DNA of 64,000 bases from Clostridium disporicum (lineage in GTDB: Bacteria; Bacillota; Clostridia; Clostridiales; Clostridiaceae), in assembly GCF_001405015.1 (NCBI RefSeq), contig NZ_CYZX01000010.1, forward strand, positions 1 through 64,000, written 5' to 3'. The notes beneath the pieces were generated by a model. The model was given only the letters and a program-made list of their open reading frames with translations, was not told where the DNA came from and made no database searches. The position numbers were made by a program, and so were the translations under genes. Shown here piece by piece: positions 43,142 to 51,263 of the stretch; the stretch's first letter is position 1, and each line of letters starts with the position of its first letter.

Positions 43142-44261
43142 TTAATTTCACCTCTTCCTCTGAAAGGCTCTGCAATCCAATTTTTAATGCTCTATTTATT
43201 ATTTCCTTTTCATCTTCATTTGCTTCTTTAAGCTTTTCTAACATTCTCTTTATAAACTTACCTCTTATAGAATAATCATTAGCTAACTCATCTAAATTCA
43301 TTTCTACAGTTGTTTTATTTAAAACTTTTATAAAGTAATAATCATTTTTTAATTTTTCTACTAACGTTTTAATATCTAAATATAAGTGACTTTTTATATT
43401 ACCAGTAAGTGTGATCTTAAATAGATTGTTTAACCTATCTTTTTCATCTAGAATACTAAGTAATTTTTCTTTAATATCTTCATATGTATCACATTCCGAT
43501 ATATCAATATCTTTAACTATATATTCTCTTTTATTAATAGGAATAAATTTTAAATCTACGCCTCCCTTATATACCTCACCTAAAATAACTCCTTTTTTCC
43601 CTACTTCATCAAATCCACGACCTTGAGGGCAGCCACTATAAGCATAATAAGAATTTTCTTCTTTTAATATTCCTGAAAATTTATGAATGTGTCCTAATGC
43701 TATATAATCCATATAAGAATTCCTTATATCTTTTAAAGAAATTGGATTATAGTCATTTTTAGCATCCTTAGTAGATATATCTCCATGCAATACCATCATA
43801 TTTATTTTTGAAGTATCTAACTCTTCAATATTAATTAAAGTTTCTCTCTCATACTTTTTTGTAAATCCAGCTCCATACACTACTAATCCTAATTCATTTA
43901 TTTCTTTTTTACTCATCTTCCCTGTAAAAATATGAACATTGCTTGGCCAATTAATCATATTATAAAAAGATTTTTCATAATAAGGATCATGGTTTCCTGG
44001 AGCTATAAATATATATTTATCTTTTATTCTTTTTAATTGATTAATAATAAAAATTAACGTTGTTTTATTTACTGTAAAATTATCAAATAAATCTCCTGCA
44101 ATAAATAATACTTGTACATTTTCTTCTATAGTTAAATCTATTATTCTTTTAAATGTCTCTAATAATTCTTCTCTACAATTGTTTGCAATTTCTTTACTCA
44201 ACTCTTTAAAAGGAGTATCAAAATGTATATCTGAACAATGTAAAATTTTAACCTTTCTCAT
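43131..44261 (-). CDS. yhaO: YhaO-like Mre11/SbcD-type phosphoesterase
   Basis: A 376-residue calcineurin-fold nuclease. The metal motifs are in order CSDIHFDTPF (D, H), FIAGDLFDN (D), APGNHDPYY (N, H), VLHGDIS (H) and ALGHIHK (H, H). The C-terminal 130 residues form the capping and partner-binding region. It is the nuclease partner of the ATPase encoded just downstream (11-bp overlap), as Mre11 is of Rad50. No ribosome site anomalies. The unit starts here. Confidence 0.9.
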   Translation of the reverse strand: MRKVKILHCSDIHFDTPFKELSKEIANNCREELLETFKRIIDLTIEENVQVLFIAGDLFDNFTVNKTTLIFIINQLKRIKDKYIFIAPGNHDPYYEKSFYNMINWPSNVHIFTGKMSKKEINELGLVVYGAGFTKKYERETLINIEELDTSKINMMVLHGDISTKDAKNDYNPISLKDIRNSYMDYIALGHIHKFSGILKEENSYYAYSGCPQGRGFDEVGKKGVILGEVYKGGVDLKFIPINKREYIVKDIDISECDTYEDIKEKLLSILDEKDRLNNLFKITLTGNIKSHLYLDIKTLVEKLKNDYYFIKVLNKTTVEMNLDELANDYSIRGKFIKRMLEKLKEANEDEKEIINRALKIGLQSLSEEEVKLNDN

Positions 44262-44311
44262 ATTATCCCCCTTAACGAACCTTTGTTCTTATTTTACCAT
44301 ATTTTGTGTAA

Positions 44312-44345
44312 AAGAAAAAGAGATGCAAACTCTGCATCTCTTTCC
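44312..44345 (-). terminator. terminator of the SASP gene
   Basis: Perfect arms AAAGAGATGCA / TGCATCTCTTT (44317-44327, 44333-44343) with a 5-nt loop, followed on the minus strand by T-rich sequence. It sits about 110 bp below the SASP stop. Confidence 0.82.
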
Positions 44346-44452
44346 CTTTAGCGAATAATAGATTTTCAATACTTTTCTGGCGGTAAATTCTCCATAAGAT
44401 ATCACCCTCTCAAGATATTGACCATCTTTTAGTGTGTTTCCTTAGTGGTGCT

Positions 44453-44635
44453 TTACTTTAATCCACTTTCGTATTGTTCTACCATTCTTTTAACCATTTC
44501 ACCACCAACGGAACCACATTGTCTAGATGTTAAGTTACCATTATAATCTGTAAATGGTACTCCTAACTCATTCGCTACTTCGTTCTTAAATGCGCTTAAC
44601 CCATTTTTTGCTTCTGGAACTAATGCTTTTGACAT
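44453..44635 (-). CDS. alpha/beta-type small acid-soluble spore protein
   Basis: A 60-residue spore DNA-binding protein that coats and protects DNA in the dormant spore and feeds germination. Conserved parts are KNEVANELGV, which holds the GPR protease cleavage region, and TSRQCGSVGGEMVKRMVE, the family's C-terminal DNA-binding motif. The ATG at 44635 is used rather than an earlier one since GGAGG lies just before it. Monocistronic and probably sigma-G controlled, although I did not fix a promoter. It shows the organism is a spore-former. The Cys in RQCGS replaces the usual residue in many homologues. Confidence 0.93.
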   Translation of the reverse strand: MSKALVPEAKNGLSAFKNEVANELGVPFTDYNGNLTSRQCGSVGGEMVKRMVEQYESGLK

Positions 44636-44773
44636 GTCTGATTCCTCCCTTGGTTTCATGAATTATAAACAGTAACTAATAGAATATTGTTATATTTTAT
44701 TTTGTTTCCTGTCTACACTATTATATTGCCCTGAGATGACTTTTATATTACAAGAAAATACTGGAATATATAA

Positions 44774-45019
44774 TTAATTATTTACCTTCTTTTTAAATTG
44801 CTTTGCAACTAAATCTCTTATTATAGCTATAATTATTGCTATTTGGAATGATAACCCTAATGTTATAAGTTGCAGATAACTAAAACTATCTACTTTAAAT
44901 ATTATATAAGTTTCAACTGCCCATACTAAAAAGGATATTAATGCACCCTTCTTACCAGCTATGACAGCACTTAATATTATAGTTAAAAAAATTACTAATT
45001 GAATATACATAAAATCCAT
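44774..45019 (-). CDS. small three-helix membrane protein
   Basis: An 81-residue hydrophobic protein with three predicted membrane helices (IQLVIFLTIILSAVIAG; ALISFLVWAVETYIIF; LITLGLSFQIAIIIAII) and a basic C-terminus (KQFKKKVNN). The ATG at 45019 follows GGTAGGTG; a longer frame from 45055 lacks a site. I do not recognise it. It stands alone between the spore protein and phytase genes. Confidence 0.6.
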   Translation of the reverse strand: MDFMYIQLVIFLTIILSAVIAGKKGALISFLVWAVETYIIFKVDSFSYLQLITLGLSFQIAIIIAIIRDLVAKQFKKKVNN

Positions 45020-45168
45020 AAAAACACCTACCCTTTTTTCTAAAATACTGTCCACTTTTTCTAAATTTTAAACATATTTCATTGCTTTAATAAAGCTATA
45101 AAATATTGCTTGAATAATAAAAGTTTAAATAACAAAAAATATTATAAATTCTATAAATGGAGGTATAT

Positions 45169-46077
45169 ATGAACAGTAAATTTTTAAAGAAATTATCCAT
45201 ACTATCTACAATCCTTATATCATCTTCGGCTTTAATAGGTGCTTTTCCTAAAGCAGACAGTAATTCGTATATTTTTAAGAAAAATAAGGATGTTATTATA
45301 TTAGATAGCGACTTAAAAACACCTTTGCCTAATAGATTTAGAGATGTCACACTTCTTAATATTTCAGGAAGTGCTCAATTTACTAAGGATCAAGTAGAAC
45401 CATTGAAAAAGGCTATAAATAAAGAAAATATATGCATTGTAGATTTGAGGCAAGAATCTCATGGACTATTAAATGATTTAGCTATAAGCTATCATAACTT
45501 CTATAAACTAATTAATAATGGTTTTGATTCAGTAGAAACTATAGAAAAAGAAAATTCAGAACTTAATAAAATAAAAACTAATTCTCAAGTTAATATATTT
45601 CACGAAAATGGTAAATTATATAAATGCTTAGAAGCAGAATCTGTTTGCACTGAAGAAAAGGCTATAACAGATTGTGGTATGCAATATAAACGTTTTGCAG
45701 TTAGAGATGGAGGAGTTCCTACACCTGATACTGTTGATGAATTCGTAGATTTCATAAAAAATAAGCCAGATGATCTCCACTTACATTTTCATTGTCATGC
45801 AGGTGAAGGACGAACTACCACTTTTATGGTACTCTACCAAATAATGAATAATCAAAATAACCTAACATTAGATCAAATTCTTTCTTATCAGTATAATATT
45901 GGAGGAGTTGTATTAACAAATGATGGTTATAGGTTAGGTTTTCTTGATTCATTTTATGAATATATACAAGAAAATAAAGATTCTAATTACGCCACTCCAT
46001 ACTCTCAATGGATAGTCAAAGATATGATAATTAAAAAAGAGACGGAAAACCGTCTCTTTTTTAATTATCATATCTAG
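45169..46077 (+). CDS. secreted PTP-like phytase (cysteine inositol-phosphate phosphatase)
   Basis: A 302-residue protein with a signal peptide (KKLSILSTILISSSALIGA). The active-site P-loop is HCHAGEGRTTT near residue 208, matching the HCxxGxGRT signature of cysteine phytases such as those of Selenomonas. The Asp in AVRDGGVPTPD is the likely general acid. These enzymes remove phosphates from inositol hexakisphosphate by a cysteine-phosphate intermediate; a protein phosphatase is an alternative. The ATG at 45169 follows GGAGG. Its last 16 codons contain a perfect terminator hairpin and the stop overlaps the convergent licT end, which is odd. Confidence 0.84.
   Translation: MNSKFLKKLSILSTILISSSALIGAFPKADSNSYIFKKNKDVIILDSDLKTPLPNRFRDVTLLNISGSAQFTKDQVEPLKKAINKENICIVDLRQESHGLLNDLAISYHNFYKLINNGFDSVETIEKENSELNKIKTNSQVNIFHENGKLYKCLEAESVCTEEKAITDCGMQYKRFAVRDGGVPTPDTVDEFVDFIKNKPDDLHLHFHCHAGEGRTTTFMVLYQIMNNQNNLTLDQILSYQYNIGGVVLTNDGYRLGFLDSFYEYIQENKDSNYATPYSQWIVKDMIIKKETENRLFFNYHI
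46034..46063. terminator. bidirectional terminator within the phytase 3' end
   Basis: AAAAAAGAGACGG-AAAA-CCGTCTCTTTTTT is a perfect 13-bp stem with T-runs on both strands. It lies inside the phytase frame and just below the licT stop, so it would end both convergent transcripts, the phytase one before its stop codon. Confidence 0.85.
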
Positions 46078-46909
46078 ACACTGATACAATTCTTTGAATA
46101 TGTAGTGTTAGATATACTATTTCATTACTATTAACGTCATACTTATAGTTATTTACTATATATTCTTTTATCTTCAGTGTACAATTATAAGCTTCAGGAT
46201 AGCTTTTAATTACCATATTAATAAATTCGTCTTCCGAAGCATTATCCTGATTATTTTCAATTATTCTTTTGGAAAAATATTTTAAATGCGTAAGCAATCT
46301 ATCATAATTTAAATCATCTTCTTTAAATTCTAATGAAAAATAATATCTTATTATATTTAATATATCTTTAACTATTTTAGTAGATTCTATAGAGTTAATT
46401 GTTGATTGGTTTAAGCTTGCATTAATAAAATGTAATGCTATAAATCCAGCTTCATCCTCTGGCAATTCAATTTTTAATTTCCTATTTAAAAATTCTAATG
46501 CCCATAATGCTACTTTATATTCTTTCTTATGAACTCTTCTAATTTCATTTAGTAATTCATTTTTTATCATCATATTCTTCTTATATCTTTTTATTGCAAA
46601 CGCTATATGATCTGATAAAGATATATATATTTGCTTATCAAATTTTGCATTTAATTCTTTACTAGCATGAGATATTATTTCATGAGATAACTGAAAAACT
46701 CCATCTGGTATTTGATTTATTAACTTTTTAAATTTATTTCCTAATGTTTTATCATCTAAAACAAATGTTTTTTCAATTTTACTTTCATCCACTTCTTGAC
46801 CTATTTTTTTATTAAAAGCAATTCCACTTCCTAAAAGGATTATTTCTTTTTTTGTTTTAGGATCTATTGATACAACAACATTATTATTTAATACTTTTTC
46901 TATTATCAT
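46061..46909 (-). CDS. licT: BglG/LicT-family transcriptional antiterminator
   Basis: A 282-residue RNA-binding antiterminator. The CAT RNA-binding domain covers about 1-55 (EKVLNNNVVVS...GSGIAFNKKIGQ). PRD1 spans about 70-165, with His in QLSHEIISH and YISLSDHIAF. PRD2 spans about 175-280, with FIALHFINAS and VYLTLHIQRIV. The PTS phosphorylates these His residues to set activity. It usually reads through a terminator before beta-glucoside genes by binding a RAT hairpin. It lies downstream of the PTS cluster, separated by a tRNA gene, and I found no RAT-like element nearby. Confidence 0.93.
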   Translation of the reverse strand: MIIEKVLNNNVVVSIDPKTKKEIILLGSGIAFNKKIGQEVDESKIEKTFVLDDKTLGNKFKKLINQIPDGVFQLSHEIISHASKELNAKFDKQIYISLSDHIAFAIKRYKKNMMIKNELLNEIRRVHKKEYKVALWALEFLNRKLKIELPEDEAGFIALHFINASLNQSTINSIESTKIVKDILNIIRYYFSLEFKEDDLNYDRLLTHLKYFSKRIIENNQDNASEDEFINMVIKSYPEAYNCTLKIKEYIVNNYKYDVNSNEIVYLTLHIQRIVSVSRYDN

Positions 46910-47129
46910 AAATAATACTCCTATTAATTCCCCTTTTTAAGACTTTAAAATCTCAGTATAAATCACTAAAAATTTTACACCATATTATTACTAATATCCT
47001 ATATATCTATAACCTTATATTTAAATATACCATATAATTCATTTATTTTTTATTCTTAAAATAAAATTTTTTCTTATTTCTCTTCTATAATATTATAAAC
47101 AATTAAATGTAAATTCATAAGAAAAACAA

Positions 47130-47156
47130 AAAAAGACTTAGATAAACTAAGTCTTT
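47130..47156 (-). terminator. terminator of tRNA-Trp (first copy)
   Basis: Perfect arms AAAGACTTA / TAAGTCTTT (47132-47140, 47148-47156), followed on the minus strand by a long T-run. It starts at the tRNA 3' end. Confidence 0.85.
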
Positions 47157-47230
47157 GGCAGGGGCAGTAGGATTTGAACCCACAACCAATGGTTTTGGAG
47201 ACCACTACTCTACCGTTGAGCCATACCCCT
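47156..47230 (-). tRNA. tRNA-Trp (CCA anticodon), first copy
   Basis: A cloverleaf reads from AGGGGTA (acceptor) through the anticodon loop CTCCAAA to the T-arm GGGTTCAAATCC and the matching TGCCCCT. A discriminator G and encoded CCA follow. The anticodon CCA reads UGG. Its sequence is identical to the copy at 56494-56568. Confidence 0.97.
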
Positions 47231-47310
47231 TTAACATAAATTATTTTATCAAAAATATATTTCTTTGTCAACTTATAAATAATTAATTAAATGATATTAA
47301 TAAATATAAT

Positions 47311-47385
47311 AGATACTTATATAGTGTAAAAACGTTTTTATTGCTTGTACAATAAAGAACTTACATCTTTACACTATATGTATCT
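47311..47385. repeat. long inverted repeat below the PTS operon
   Basis: AGATAC-TT-ATATAGTGTAAA (47311-47330) pairs with TTTACACTATAT-GTATCT (47368-47385) around a 37-nt loop. It lies between the IIA gene and tRNA-Trp. No T-run follows the stem, so it may be a transcript-end stabilising structure or a small-element remnant. Confidence 0.55.
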
Positions 47386-47403
47386 TTAATTTCTAATTAA
47401 ATA

Positions 47404-47718
47404 TTAAGCTCTATTTAAGCTCTTGTGCATTTCGATCATTTCAAATGCTAAATCTTTTATAGTTTCTGCGCTTATTAATTGGTCTTCAGCATGCATTATT
47501 ATTAAAGAGAATTCTAGCTTTTCGCCTGCTGCTTCTTTTTGAATTAATCCAGCATGAGCGTGGTGTCCTTGTAATAAGAATTGTTTAGCTTCTTCTAATT
47601 TTTGTTCTGCTAATTCATAATTACCTTGTCTACCTTCTCTTATTGCTTCCATAGCTAAAGATTTACCCATTCCTACATTGCTTATGATTTCAAATGCTAC
47701 TAATTCTAATTCGTTCAT
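47404..47718 (-). CDS. PTS lactose/cellobiose-family IIA component
   Basis: A 104-residue phosphocarrier of the Lac/Chb family. The active His is His76 in LIIMHAEDQL. The helix-bundle pattern GNYELAEQKLEEAKQFL and GHHAHAGLIQKEA is typical. It accepts phosphate from HPr and passes it to IIB. It is the last gene of the bgl-IIB-IIC-IIA unit. A long hairpin lies between it and IIC. AAGGAGAAG precedes the ATG. Confidence 0.94.
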   Translation of the reverse strand: MNELELVAFEIISNVGMGKSLAMEAIREGRQGNYELAEQKLEEAKQFLLQGHHAHAGLIQKEAAGEKLEFSLIIMHAEDQLISAETIKDLAFEMIEMHKSLNRA

Positions 47719-47740
47719 AGTTCTTCTCCTTTAATATACA

Positions 47741-47773
47741 CTAATTCTAGTTACTTAATGTAACTAGAATTAG
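47741..47773. repeat. long perfect hairpin between PTS IIC and IIA genes
   Basis: CTAATTCTAGTTAC (47741-47754) and GTAACTAGAATTAG (47760-47773) are perfect complements around a 5-nt loop, with further flanking complementarity. The tail is not a clean T-run on either side, so this could attenuate or stabilise the IIC-IIA segment of the mRNA rather than terminate it fully. Confidence 0.6.
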
Positions 47774-47812
47774 TATACTATATTCTTACTTATTATTCTA
47801 TATTTTTATATA

Positions 47813-49144
47813 CTAAACTATTTCTGCATAGTCGTTTGTTTCATTCATTTTCTCTGCTGCTTTGTTAGAAGCAATTACGAATGGTGCATAAAGTAATACG
47901 CTCACACCTAAACAAACAAATCCAATTACTAGAGCCATGAAATTACCACCTGTACCTAAGAAAGGTATTAATGGTCCTGGTGTTGTCCAAGGTACTGAAT
48001 ATGCTACTGGAGGTATTAACTCAAATTTAATTGCAAAATATCCTATGAATACATTTGCTACTGGTACTAATACGAATGGTATTAAGAACATTGGGTTTAA
48101 TACTATTGGTAAACCAAATATTACTGATTCATTGATATTGAATAAACCTGGAGCTAGTGATAATTTTGCGATATCCTTTTGATCTCTTTGTCTACTAAAG
48201 ATAAATATTGCTATAATTAATCCTAAAGTCATTCCTGATCCACCGTAGTTACCAAATGCATCATATAAAGCCCAAGTGTTTGGATAAGGAGCTCCCCAAG
48301 CTGTTCCCATTTCAGAAACGAACTTTAAGTTTGCTGCATTAGCTTCTGCAAATACTACGTCTCTAACTGCTTGTACTGTATTAGGTCCATGAATACCCAT
48401 AACCCATAGTATATTTGATATAATACCAAATGCAACTACTGACCATATACTATCACCTAATTTAGTTAACGGTGCTTGTAATACGTTATATACTAATGTA
48501 TGGATTCCACCACCATCTGTAACTTGTAATATAATGTAATTTAATACTGAGAATCCAATTGTAACTATAATAATTGGAAGTAATACTTTAAATGTTCTTG
48601 CAACTGCTGGAGGCACTTGCTCTGGCATTTTAATTTCTAACTTTGAAGTCTTTGTAAGTCTTGTTAATATTTCACCTACTAATAATCCTACTATAATTGC
48701 AACGAATAAACCTTGTGGTCCCATATAAGTTGTTTGTAAACCACCATCTACTGCTGATGGATAAATTATAAAGAATACTGAAAGTGCAGTTAATCCTGTT
48801 AATAAATCATCTCCACCAAGTGACTTTGCAAGGTTTCTAGCTATTAAGAAAACAACTAAAACTGCTAAAATATCAGTTGAACCTTTTAATACTGGTGAGA
48901 ATATTGCTTGATAATCAGCTAAGTTAGGTATTAATTCACCTAAATTTAATAGATTAGCTATGAATCCATCTGGTGATAATAAAACGAAGTTTAATAAAAT
49001 CATTAACGAACCAGCCATCGTTAATGGGAATGTTAATATAAATGCGTCTCTTACTGCACATATATGTCTTTGTGCATTTAGTTTTGCCGCTACAGGCACT
49101 AGTGCTCTTTCAATAACACTATTAAATTTGTCCATAAAATTCAT
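47813..49144 (-). CDS. PTS cellobiose-family IIC permease
   Basis: A 443-residue integral membrane permease of the Lac/Chb family with about ten hydrophobic segments. Conserved features are the N-terminal ALVPVAAKLNAQRHICAVRDAFILT and the loop FNINESVIFGLPIVLNP, which carries the substrate-binding NExxxFG motif. It imports and phosphorylates cellobiose or another beta-glucoside together with IIA and IIB. The gene is 43 bp below IIB. Confidence 0.94.
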   Translation of the reverse strand: MNFMDKFNSVIERALVPVAAKLNAQRHICAVRDAFILTFPLTMAGSLMILLNFVLLSPDGFIANLLNLGELIPNLADYQAIFSPVLKGSTDILAVLVVFLIARNLAKSLGGDDLLTGLTALSVFFIIYPSAVDGGLQTTYMGPQGLFVAIIVGLLVGEILTRLTKTSKLEIKMPEQVPPAVARTFKVLLPIIIVTIGFSVLNYIILQVTDGGGIHTLVYNVLQAPLTKLGDSIWSVVAFGIISNILWVMGIHGPNTVQAVRDVVFAEANAANLKFVSEMGTAWGAPYPNTWALYDAFGNYGGSGMTLGLIIAIFIFSRQRDQKDIAKLSLAPGLFNINESVIFGLPIVLNPMFLIPFVLVPVANVFIGYFAIKFELIPPVAYSVPWTTPGPLIPFLGTGGNFMALVIGFVCLGVSVLLYAPFVIASNKAAEKMNETNDYAEIV

Positions 49145-49187
49145 CTTTAAGTCCCCCTTAATTTTTAATTATAATAAATATTATTTA

Positions 49188-49493
49188 TTATTCTCCAATT
49201 TTTGCTATAACTTGTTCTAATATAGCTTTTCCGTTCATTGTTCCGTATAATCTCATATCAATTACATCTACTGGGATTCTTCCGTTTACTAAAGCATCTA
49301 CTTGTGGTTTTTGGAATCTAACTTGTGGTCCTAATAATACTATGTCTACCTTGTCTATTACTGATGAGCATTCAGATACTGGTAAAGCATTTATTTCTAT
49401 TTCTAATCCCCTGTCTTTTGCTGCTGCCTTCATTTTGTTTACTAAAAGGCTTGTTGACATTCCAGCTGCACATACTAATAAAATATTTTTCAT
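49188..49493 (-). CDS. PTS lactose/cellobiose-family IIB component
   Basis: A 101-residue phosphotransfer protein. The phosphorylated Cys8 lies in KNILLVCAAGMSTSLL, and the later VDIVLLGPQV is typical. It transfers phosphate from IIA to the sugar bound by IIC. It lies between the first phospho-beta-glucosidase and IIC, consistent with one operon. AGGAGG precedes the ATG. Confidence 0.95.
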   Translation of the reverse strand: MKNILLVCAAGMSTSLLVNKMKAAAKDRGLEIEINALPVSECSSVIDKVDIVLLGPQVRFQKPQVDALVNGRIPVDVIDMRLYGTMNGKAILEQVIAKIGE

Positions 49494-49561
49494 GATAATT
49501 CCTCCTTAAATTTAAACATTTTTTTATTTTTAATTTGATATATTAATTTTTAATTATAAAC

Positions 49562-50998
49562 TCATAAAACTTGACCATTTGTTTCTATCACCTTTTTGTA
49601 CCAATAGAAACTTTTCTTTTTAAATCGCCTTAAATCCTTTACATTCGACTCGTCTCTATCTACATATACAAATCCATAACGTTTTTGGTAACCATTTAAC
49701 CAACTTAATAAATCTGTAAAAGACCAAGTACAGTATCCTAATAGTTCAGCTCCATCTGTAATAGCTTCTTGACAAGCTTTTATATGATTTCTTATGTAAT
49801 CTATTCTATAATCATCATTAACTTGTCCATCTTCTAATCTATCAAACTCTCCCAAACCGTTTTCAGTGATAAGTATAGGTAGCCTATATCTGCTATTTAT
49901 TCTTCTAATACCTATTCTTAATCCTGTAGGATCTATCTCCCAATCCCAATTTGTTGAATCTAGATGAGGATTTTTTACTGTTTTGAAAACACCAGGAACT
50001 CCATAATTTTTTGATGTTCCCTTCTTACCTGAAGTATTTATTTCCTCAAAATTACTTATTCCATCTATTTCATTTGCTTCAACAGTTTCACTTCTATAAT
50101 AGTTGATTCCTATAAAATCAGGTTTTCCTCTTTCTAAAAGTTCAATGTCACCATCTTCGATTTCTGGTGCTACACCTTGTCTCTCATATCTGCTTAAAGT
50201 AAATGTTGGATATGTTCCCCAACAATATATATCTAACCACCAGTGACAATTCATATCTTCAGCATTCTCTCTTGCTAGAACATCATCTGTTTTGCAAGTA
50301 TATGCATAATTAGGTGTAAAAGCAAAGCTTGGCCCAATCATTCCATTAGGTACATATTTTCTAAACGATTCAATCGCTTTTGCATTTGCTAAACTTGCAA
50401 TGTGATTTGCATTTAGCATTCTCTTATCATCCTTTACCATTGGTGGATGAAGTGCTAATTTATATCCTAATAATATAAATACATTTTGTTCATTTAATGT
50501 TATCCAATACTTTACTCTGTCTCCATATCTCTTATAAAGAGTTATGCAATAATTATTGAAGTCATCAATAATCTCTCTTGATTCCCAACCACCATATAAG
50601 TCTTGAAGTTTTTGTGGCAAATCCCAATGATATATTGTAATTATTGGTTTAATATCATTTTTTATTAACTCATTTATTAAGTTATCATAAAACTTTAAAC
50701 CATCTTCATTAACTTGTCCTCTTCCATCTGGAAAGATACGACTCCATGATATTGAAAATCTGTATGCTTTTAATCCCATTTCTTTCATTAAAGCAACATC
50801 TTCTTTATATATGTTATAATGATCAACTGCAATATCACCATTTGTTGATTTATATGTTGTTCCATCTAGCTTACTAAATGTATCCCATATGCTTAAGCCT
50901 TTTCCATCCTTGTTAAAGGCACCTTCAACTTGATATGCTGCCGAGGCACTCCCCCATAGAAATCCATCTTTAAATTTATCTAATTCTGAATGAATCAC
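49562..50998 (-). CDS. GH1 6-phospho-beta-glucosidase (first)
   Basis: A 478-residue glycoside hydrolase family 1 enzyme. The acid/base is in TLNEQN and the nucleophile in ITENGLG. The segment DLLSWLNGYQKRYGFVYVD has Ser where non-phospho glucosidases have Glu of the DNFEW motif, together with the Lys and Tyr that bind the 6-phosphate. It hydrolyses phosphorylated disaccharide delivered by the PTS. Translation starts at a GTG with AGGTGA upstream. It is first in the bgl-PTS unit under the promoter at 51033-51061. Confidence 0.92.
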   Translation of the reverse strand: MIHSELDKFKDGFLWGSASAAYQVEGAFNKDGKGLSIWDTFSKLDGTTYKSTNGDIAVDHYNIYKEDVALMKEMGLKAYRFSISWSRIFPDGRGQVNEDGLKFYDNLINELIKNDIKPIITIYHWDLPQKLQDLYGGWESREIIDDFNNYCITLYKRYGDRVKYWITLNEQNVFILLGYKLALHPPMVKDDKRMLNANHIASLANAKAIESFRKYVPNGMIGPSFAFTPNYAYTCKTDDVLARENAEDMNCHWWLDIYCWGTYPTFTLSRYERQGVAPEIEDGDIELLERGKPDFIGINYYRSETVEANEIDGISNFEEINTSGKKGTSKNYGVPGVFKTVKNPHLDSTNWDWEIDPTGLRIGIRRINSRYRLPILITENGLGEFDRLEDGQVNDDYRIDYIRNHIKACQEAITDGAELLGYCTWSFTDLLSWLNGYQKRYGFVYVDRDESNVKDLRRFKKKSFYWYKKVIETNGQVL

Positions 50999-51032
50999 TA
51001 TCGCTTCACCTCTTTTCCTTCCCTGTGACTAT

Positions 51033-51061
51033 AGTATACTACATAAATTTAAAATTTGTAA
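51033..51061 (-). promoter_or_regulatory. promoter of the bgl-PTS unit
   Basis: On the minus strand -35 TTACAA (51061-51056) and -10 TATACT (51038-51033) are exactly 17 bp apart, 35 bp above the GTG start. Directly upstream is the shared regulatory block (51052-51131). The same -35/spacing recurs before the gene at 53703. Confidence 0.65.
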
Positions 51062-51131
51062 TCATTTTCAAGTCGTAAAAAACAAGTACAGTTACTTTAA
51101 AATTTGTTACTTTTTTGTAACACTTTGTTTT
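51052..51131. promoter_or_regulatory. shared upstream regulatory block, copy 1
   Basis: About 80 bp closely similar to 54004-54083. It includes TTTTCAA, TTTAAAATTTGTT and TTTGTAACANNTTGTTT-like segments and the palindrome GTTAC-TTTTTT-GTAAC (51107-51122 region). The best candidate ligand is the RpiR-family regulator encoded at 51264, by analogy with such operons. Confidence 0.55.
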
Positions 51132-51221
51132 TTTGACATTTTTGCATTAACCTCACTGGAACGTTTTATTTAAAGCTCTTTCAATAATTGTATATACATT
51201 TAAAAAATTGTATATAAAAAA

Positions 51222-51252
51222 AGAAAATACACATTGTTTTGTGTATTTTCTA
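51222..51252 (-). terminator. terminator of the RpiR gene
   Basis: A perfect stem AGAAAATACAC / GTGTATTTTCT (51222-51232, 51241-51251) with an 8-nt loop, followed on the minus strand by a T-run. It lies just below the RpiR stop. Confidence 0.85.
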
Positions 51253-51263
51253 AAAAATCATAT

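Noticed and set aside
45096..45350. Minus-strand frame opposite the phytase 5' end
   Set aside because: It is antisense to the signal peptide and promoter region, has low-complexity translation and no ribosome site.
47074..47271. Minus-strand frame covering tRNA-Trp (and a twin at 56424-56612)
   Set aside because: It is a translation of the tRNA gene itself; the two frames look similar only because the tRNAs are identical.
47326..47342. AAAAACGTTTTTA as a catabolite-control (cre) site
   Set aside because: It has a central CG palindrome but does not fit the cre spacing, and it lies below the PTS operon rather than at a promoter.
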